A DNA stretch of 64,000 nt, from the NCBI RefSeq assembly GCF_002865645.1, contig NW_020194684.1, positions 1,085,308 through 1,149,307 on the forward strand, written 5' to 3'. This document shows, piece after piece, positions 58,301-64,000 of the stretch. The DNA comes from Hyaloscypha bicolor E. Its lineage: Eukaryota > Ascomycota > Leotiomycetes > Helotiales > Hyaloscyphaceae. Below the pieces are notes generated by a model. It made no database searches. It saw nothing but the letters and a program-made list of their open reading frames with translations, and was not told where the DNA came from. Made by a program: the position numbers and the translations under genes. The first letter of the stretch is position 1. Each line of letters starts with the position of its first letter.

Positions 58301-60250
58301 AACGAAATAAGAAAATATTATTATACTTTCTATAAATATAGAACTTAATATTATTAGAAATAACTAAATAGAACTTGTTTTATAAGAATTATATATTATT
58401 TACTAGAAAGTTTAGAAAAATAAACTTCTCTATAGTAATATATCTACTATCTTCTAACTTCTTTTTATACTTGTCTCTATAATCTTCTAGTATATTAATA
58501 TAATTAGGTACTAGGTTAGCTTTCTTATTTTAGTAATATTAATAAAATTATTACCTATTATACTTTTACTTAAAGTACTTTTCTTTAAAGCAAGTCTTAT
58601 TCTCTTTATCTTTTTTATATATTATAATAAGAAGATATTTAAGTTTTAATAATAGAAGAAATCTTGTATTCTGCTTATAATTAATACTATCTCTTTATTA
58701 AAACTAGTATAGCTATTACTATAGCCAAAGTTAGTAAAAGTAAAATCCGGAAATAGTACCTTAATAATTACTATTTTGCAAATATCTGGAATTTATACTT
58801 CTGGTATTAAAGTATAGGGCTAATTAAGTTAAAGTATTATAAGAATATCTTGCTTTAATTATATCTTACTATACTTTCTGCTTATTAGTTAAGTTTTTAA
58901 GCTATTCTAATACTAGTATTTTCTTATTTAGGGCAGAGATATATAGTTATAGCTTTAGGTCAAAATTATTATATATATAAGAGAGCTATTAGTATAGCTT
59001 ATCTATTTCCGCAGCTTTTATATATCTTATAATTATTATTATATATTTATAAATATTGCGATTTTTCTTTATATTTTCTATAATATATTTTTTATTTTAA
59101 AGTTTTTTTATTACTTTAGATATAAAGTTTTTAAAGTAGTCTATTAAGTATTTTGCCTATAAGATAACTTCTTTTAATATAAATTAAAAGGCAAGTTTTA
59201 TTATTTCCTCGATTTCCTTTATATACTATCTCTAAGCCACTTTATATAAATAAATATATAAGTTTATATATATAATACTTTTATATTCTCCTTATATATT
59301 AAATTAAAAGGCATTAATAAAAAGATATATATTTCTCTAGATTATAGCCTTTTTTTAATATTTGAAATCTTTTATATTTACGGAATTATTAGATTCAAAA
59401 AAACTAATATCTTCTGGATTTTATCTTAAGGAAATTCCGCTTATATTAATTATATTATATCTATTACTAAAGCTCTAGTTTCTATTATTAAAACTATTAT
59501 CTTCTCTATTATCTCTATTATTTGCTCTAGCTCTATTACTATTAAGTAACTAGTATTTCTGGTATTTATTATATTTATTTAATACTTATATAATAAGTAT
59601 AGCTATTTTAATAGCTATTTCTAGGGAAAGAAGATATTCTTATACTAGAGCTATACTAGTTATATTACTACTATTATTATTTATTCTAGAAATCTCTTTA
59701 GTTATATTACTATTTAGTTCGGAAGGTTAGTAGCTATTTAATTAAGGCTCTATACTAGTTTCAATATAGTAATTATTATTTTTAATACTTCTTCTAGTTT
59801 TAGCTATATTTTCGTTTTATAGTAGAAAGTATTTATTTATAAAAAGAGCGAATTTCTTAATAGTAGTATTAAATACAAATTTATTAATAGCCTATATATT
59901 TAGTAAAGCTAGATAAGAAGGCTATTATATAGTTGTGAGTTTATTAACCAAGACTAACCGGCTATAGTAATTACCTTATATTATATTCGAAACTATAGCA
60001 GAATATTATAGAACTAGGTAATTAATAATATTATTAATAGTTTATATTTTCTCTGCAAATTAATAGCCGATTACTTAAAACTAATTAAATTAATAAGTAA
60101 GATTAATAAAATCTTATAGAAAGATCGAATTTATTATTAAATATAGCTTGTATTTTTTAGAGTTATTGAATTATAGGCAGAAATGCTACCAAAATAAAGA
60201 GGTTCCCAGATTATATTATAATATATATAAATTTAATAATTACTATTATT

Positions 60251-60384
60251 TATTATATAAAAGAAATAAGTTAAGTAAAGTATAAAAAATAATTAATTAC
60301 TATATAAAGAAAGTATTACTTTTAAGGTATTATTTATATTATATTATAGTAATATAACCTTTATTATTTATCTATAATATAATA
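60251..60384 (-). repeat. LTR of nested gypsy (5' side of the element)
   Basis: 134 bp, partner of 52293-52426, followed directly by the GTTAG duplication at 60385-60389. Confidence 0.88.
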
Positions 60385-60389
60385 GTTAG

Positions 60390-63200
60390 GAAGCCCCGAA
60401 ATTAGTAAAAGATATATAAAGTTTTCTAGAATTTACTAATTTCTACTAATAGCCGGTTCCCCTCTCACTGCGCTTCGCTTGTGGTCGGGATAAGCAAGTG
60501 TCCCAGCGAGATTTTGTATGCGAAAACCCCACCAAATAATTTATTCGCGAATTTGGGCGTTTTCGCCTATACTTTTGCGCTTAAAAACCCCGCAAAACCA
60601 TTGTAATTTAGTTATGAATTAACGAATAAACCCATATAAGGACTTAAATTTTTTATTTTAACTTTCTAGAATTACTTCTTTATATATGTAAATATATTTT
60701 TAAAATTTTTAGACCGGGTATTAAGGAGGGGGCTGAGTTATTCTTATTTTAAACCGATTTTTTAAGGCGAAAATCTGTGGTTTTCCCTACCAAAATCTCG
60801 CTGGGATACTTGCTTGAACGAGACACTTGCTTATCCCGACCACAAGCGAAGCGCAGTGGGAGGGGAACCGGCTATTAATATTTTATTCGGGAATTCTTAG
60901 AGATTATTCGACTACTATCTAACCTTATATATAAAGACCGGATATTTTTATAAACGGATAAAGTAGAGGCTACTTTCTAAAAGTTTAAGAAAATATTTAT
61001 TTTAGCTCTAATACTAGTATAATTTAACTATAACTAGAAGACAATTCTTAAAATAAACTTTTCCGAATAAAGTATAGATAATATTCTTATATAAATTAAT
61101 AGAGAGAGTATTCTATAACCTTATATTTCTTTTTCGAAAAAGAATAATTCTATAGAATATAACTATAAGATCTATAATAAGGAAATACTTGTAATTATTC
61201 ATTATTTAAAGAAATAGAATATAGAGCTAAGAAGTATTTATTAATTCGAAATTCGAATAGATTATAAAAATCTGAAATACTTTATAATAGTATAGAAATA
61301 TACCGAATAGTAGATAAGATAGTTCCTAATTCTCTTATAATATAATTTTAAGATCTTATATATTCTAGGAAAGAATAATAAATAAGTAAATATATTTTTA
61401 AGATAAGAATAAGACCTTTCTAGCGAGAAGAGAAATAAATACTAGTAGTTAAGAATATTATAATTATTAAAACTAGAAACCCTTAATAATCTCCCTAAAA
61501 ATATAATTCTTATAGTACTAGTACGGGCAAGATAATAAGCTAAGAAAAAACCTGCTCTAGTCTCCGAGCCTAGATTAGAAGATTAAAACCGGAAGTATTA
61601 AAAAAAGAAATAAGATAAGGTATAAATTCTCGAGAAATAAGAGGCCTTTTCTGAGCCGGGCTTAAAAAGCCAAAGTTCGGAAAAAGACTACTCTAATAAA
61701 GAATATATAGAGTAATAAGGGAGAAATTATATTTAAGACAAGTTTAGAAAGCTATAGTAAGATGCCTAAGAGAGAAATAAACTATATTAGGCTATAATTA
61801 AAGTAATATAAAAGAAAAAACGGGTATTTCTATCTAGCTTAAAGATTAAGGTATTAATAGAGAAGTATTTACTATTCTAGTCCGAATAATTACTATTTCG
61901 AGAGTAATAATAGGTTCCAAATTTAAAAGAGCTCTATATAGAGCTAATCTAATAAATATATAATTCAATTTAATATAGTTACCTAAAATAAAATATTACG
62001 GGCACTTTCCTTATATAGTAATTCTTTTAGCCAAATATATTAAGGCAAATATATTAGTTTATATAAAACTATAATATTTATAAAAGAAATAAAGTATAGA
62101 AGAACTACTATTAAGGGTTTCTAAAGCCCCTTTTTATCCCTAGTCGGATCTAATAAGAGATCTCAATTAATTTTATAGTAAAACTTCTATTAAATAAAGA
62201 ATATATTAATATAATAGCTATTATAGACTACCTAGAAAAAGAAATAATATTTGAAGCTATAATAGATATTATAGTAGAGATAGTAGTAAAGTAATTTATA
62301 AAAATCTACTATTATTAATATAGGCTTTTAAGCGCTATAATATTTAACTAAGAGAAGTAGTTTATAGAAATACTATAGGCAAGAGTATATAAACTACTAG
62401 AAATTACTTAATAATTATTTATAGTATATTATCTCGAAATAAACAAGTCTATAAAAAGAATAAATTAGATAATTGAGACTTTTTTCTATACTTTTATAAA
62501 CTATAATTAAGTAAACTAGATAATCCTTTTACTATATATTAAACTAGTAATTAATAACCGGAATACTACTTCTATAAGAGTTAGCTCCTTTTTTCTATTT
62601 TATAAATACTATATTAAGCCAGTCTAGCTTTAGAATAAAGTTAGTAAAAAAGATAGAAAAGTATTATCTATTTAGATAATAGATAATATTATATATAAGC
62701 TCTATAATATATAAGAATATATATAAGCCGTAATAGTAATAGCTTAATAGCTCTAAGAAGAAGTAGTAAACCGGAAGAGAGATTAGGCCCCGGAAGTTAA
62801 AATTAAGAATAAAGTCTGGCTTAATCTCTAGAATATTCGAATAAATAGGCTAACTAAAAAGCTTAATATAAAGTATATTAAGTATATAGTAGTCGAGATA
62901 GTAGAAAGCTATAGTTTTCAGCTCAATATTTCTCTAGAAATATAGAATATATTTTATAGTAAGCTTCTTTAGCTAGCTATAATAAACCTGTTATTAAGCT
63001 AGTCCCAAAATAATTTATAGCTATAATTATAACTTATAAGTAATAAAGACAAGTATAAAATCGAACGGATTCTTAATAAGAGATATATAAGATATAGTTA
63101 GGGGCTTTTAAAGAAGCTACTTATAAAATAGAAGAGATATATATACTTTATATAAGAACTATATTATATACTTAAGGAGATAATAGTATTAGAAGCTTAG
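60390..63200 (+). pseudogene. RNase H / integrase / chromodomain remnant of outer gypsy
   Basis: The plus frame resumes right after the nested element (EAPKLVKDI) and is interrupted by the miniature element at 60449-60875. It continues through IREFLEIIRLLSNLIYKDR, RNase H-like sequence, and integrase sequence (about 61900-62600). It ends in a chromodomain-like piece near 63050-63150 (YKIERILNKRYIRY, then GLLKKLLIK). Many stops. The chromodomain places it among chromoviruses, which tend to insert in heterochromatin. Confidence 0.75.
60449..60875. mobile_element. Miniature inverted-repeat element, G+C-richer than its surroundings
   Basis: The element is 427 bp, flanked by TA (60447-60448, 60876-60877). 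Terminal inverted repeats are over 50 bp: ATAGCCGGTTCCCCTCTCAC at the left, ATAGCCGGTTCCCCTCCCAC reversed at the right, continuing through CTTGTGGTCGGGATAAGCAA. The right repeat has about 17 extra bases that duplicate AAGCAAGT. It lacks coding capacity. It stands out from the RIP-mutated host element by its intact CG pairs, so it arrived after that host was mutated or was too short to be targeted. Confidence 0.88.
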
Positions 63201-63276
63201 AAAGAGGTTATTTAGCGAAAAGAAGTTTTGCCTATATATTTATAGAACCGGTATCTATAAATAAGAAGAAGAGTAA

Positions 63277-63529
63277 TATAATAGATTAAGACCCGATTTA
63301 TATATTTGGCTAGAAGCCTTTATTAAATTATATAATAAAGGCCGGGGCTTTTATTATATAATATATTTCTATAGATTAATAGAATAATTATATATTATTT
63401 AGGAAGCTTAAATATTTTAGGAAATATAGTTCTGCTTCTCTCTGTTTTTCTTTTTCTTTTTTCTTTAAAGAATTCTATTTAGTTAATCGAATTACTAGTT
63501 TTCTTTATACTAAAGCCTGACTTATAATA
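63277..63529 (+). repeat. Right LTR of outer gypsy
   Basis: 253 bp, partner of 49052-49304, followed by AAATC at 63530-63534. It differs from the left copy mainly by C/T and G/A changes. Confidence 0.92.
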
Positions 63530-63534
63530 AAATC

Positions 63535-64000
63535 TCCTAATTAATAGTATTTAGGAAATCGTTTAGTAATATTATTTCAAGCTCTTAATTAATTAATTAA
63601 GTATAGCAGGCTAAAAAAATATTCTTATTATTTAGATAAGAGATACTATTTCTTTTATTACCTCTAGTTTCCTGCAGAATACTATACTACTATTAATAAT
63701 AATTAAATAGTTCCCTAATTTACTAAGCTAATATCTTTCTATTATTAAAGTAATAATTACTAGAAGCTACTAAAAGTAATATATTAACCCTTTTAAGTTA
63801 ATATTATTCTAGCTTTATAAGCTATTAGATATATTACTAGAGTAAGTATAAATTAGTAATTATATATAAAGTATATAGTTCTTTAATTTGAGTTAGCTTA
63901 ATATTTATATTATTAAGGACTTCTTAATAAGTTATTTGTATATTTAGAGCTTTATTATCTTTATAAGCGGTTCTAATAAAGGTATTTAAAAGTAGTTTAT
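63535..64000. repeat. A+T-rich RIP-mutated repeat continuing past the window
   Basis: Same composition as 47341-49046 and separated from it only by the gypsy insertion, so it is probably the other half of the same older repeat. No gene or motif can be read. Confidence 0.45.

Larger units (their letters stand above)
52293..60384 (-). mobile_element. Nested Ty3/gypsy element in opposite orientation
   Basis: LTRs of 134 bp at 52293-52426 and 60251-60384 are flanked by GTTAG (52288-52292, 60385-60389). The full length is 8,092 bp. LTR ends are now TA..TA, where TG..CA would be normal. The minus strand holds an integrase remnant (separate entry), which places the 5' end at the right. It is inserted in the outer element's reverse-transcriptase/RNase H gene; joining the flanks restores the frame there. 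Heavily RIP-mutated, with no usable frame. Confidence 0.9.
49052..63529 (+). mobile_element. Ty3/gypsy chromovirus-type LTR retrotransposon, RIP-dead, with two insertions inside
   Basis: Long terminal repeats at 49052-49304 and 63277-63529 (253 bp each) are flanked by perfect 5-bp duplications AAATC (49047-49051, 63530-63534). The left LTR keeps the TG start; in the right it has become TA. The full span is 14,478 bp. Subtracting the nested gypsy (8,092 bp plus 5-bp duplication) and the miniature element (427 bp plus 2) leaves about 5,952 bp, a normal gypsy length. Remains of gag, reverse transcriptase, RNase H, integrase and a chromodomain-like end follow in gypsy order on the plus strand. 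Confidence 0.92.

Noticed and set aside
52293..60384. Short direct repeats in the A+T-rich block as a CRISPR-like or satellite array
   Set aside because: The repeats occur only twice, at the ends of one element, with a target duplication, so they are LTRs.

Overview
This window comes from a filamentous ascomycete (Pezizomycotina). The coding genes carry short 46-64 nt introns with GT...CTAAC/CTGAC...AG signals. The gene set includes an RPN2 with a fungal-type insert, a Cet1-type RNA triphosphatase, a CYP52-like P450, a Zn2Cys6 regulator, a LaeA-like methyltransferase and a HeLo-like N-terminal protein. The repeats are strongly A+T-rich and carry C-to-T style nonsense changes, as left by repeat-induced point mutation (RIP). 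A leotiomycete would fit, but nothing in the sequence settles the class.

Gene-rich left part (1 to about 47 kb). From left to right: RPN2 (minus, running off the left edge) divergent from the capping-enzyme triphosphatase gene CET1; a TA-flanked decayed element; a large six-exon uncharacterised gene (1,393 aa); a Ser/Thr-rich secreted mucin-like protein; a CYP52-type P450; the last exon of an unrecognised minus-strand gene; a Tc1/mariner deletion derivative with TA target duplication; an ADP1-like ABCG transporter divergent from a class I/II aminotransferase; a secreted Cys-rich three-repeat protein; a Zn2Cys6 regulator that seems to need a 3-nt microexon; a HeLo-like N-terminal protein with a decayed tail; a SET-domain protein; two low-complexity unknowns; a conserved small zinc-type gene broken by a hAT-like miniature element and a nonsense codon; and a PMP3 proteolipid gene.

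Transition and right part (41.7 to 64 kb). A 3,073-bp RIP-mutated hAT element with a perfect 8-bp duplication lies next to a LaeA-like methyltransferase pseudogene. From about 47.3 kb the sequence becomes an A+T-rich repeat desert. It resolves into layers: an outer Ty3/gypsy chromovirus-type element (49052-63529, 253-bp LTRs, AAATC duplication), a second gypsy element in opposite orientation inside its pol gene (52293-60384, 134-bp LTRs, GTTAG duplication), and a 427-bp G+C-richer miniature element with long terminal inverted repeats inserted in the same pol gene. Removing both insertions leaves a normal 5.95-kb gypsy element.

Housekeeping genes (proteasome, mRNA capping, PMP3) sit beside fast-evolving genes (secreted Cys-rich protein, P450, HeLo-like protein, methyltransferase). 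Gene decay increases towards the repeat block. I did not find a clearly new multi-gene system. The most interesting signals are the microexon regulator, the layered transposon insertions, the transposon-broken conserved gene and several unrecognised proteins.
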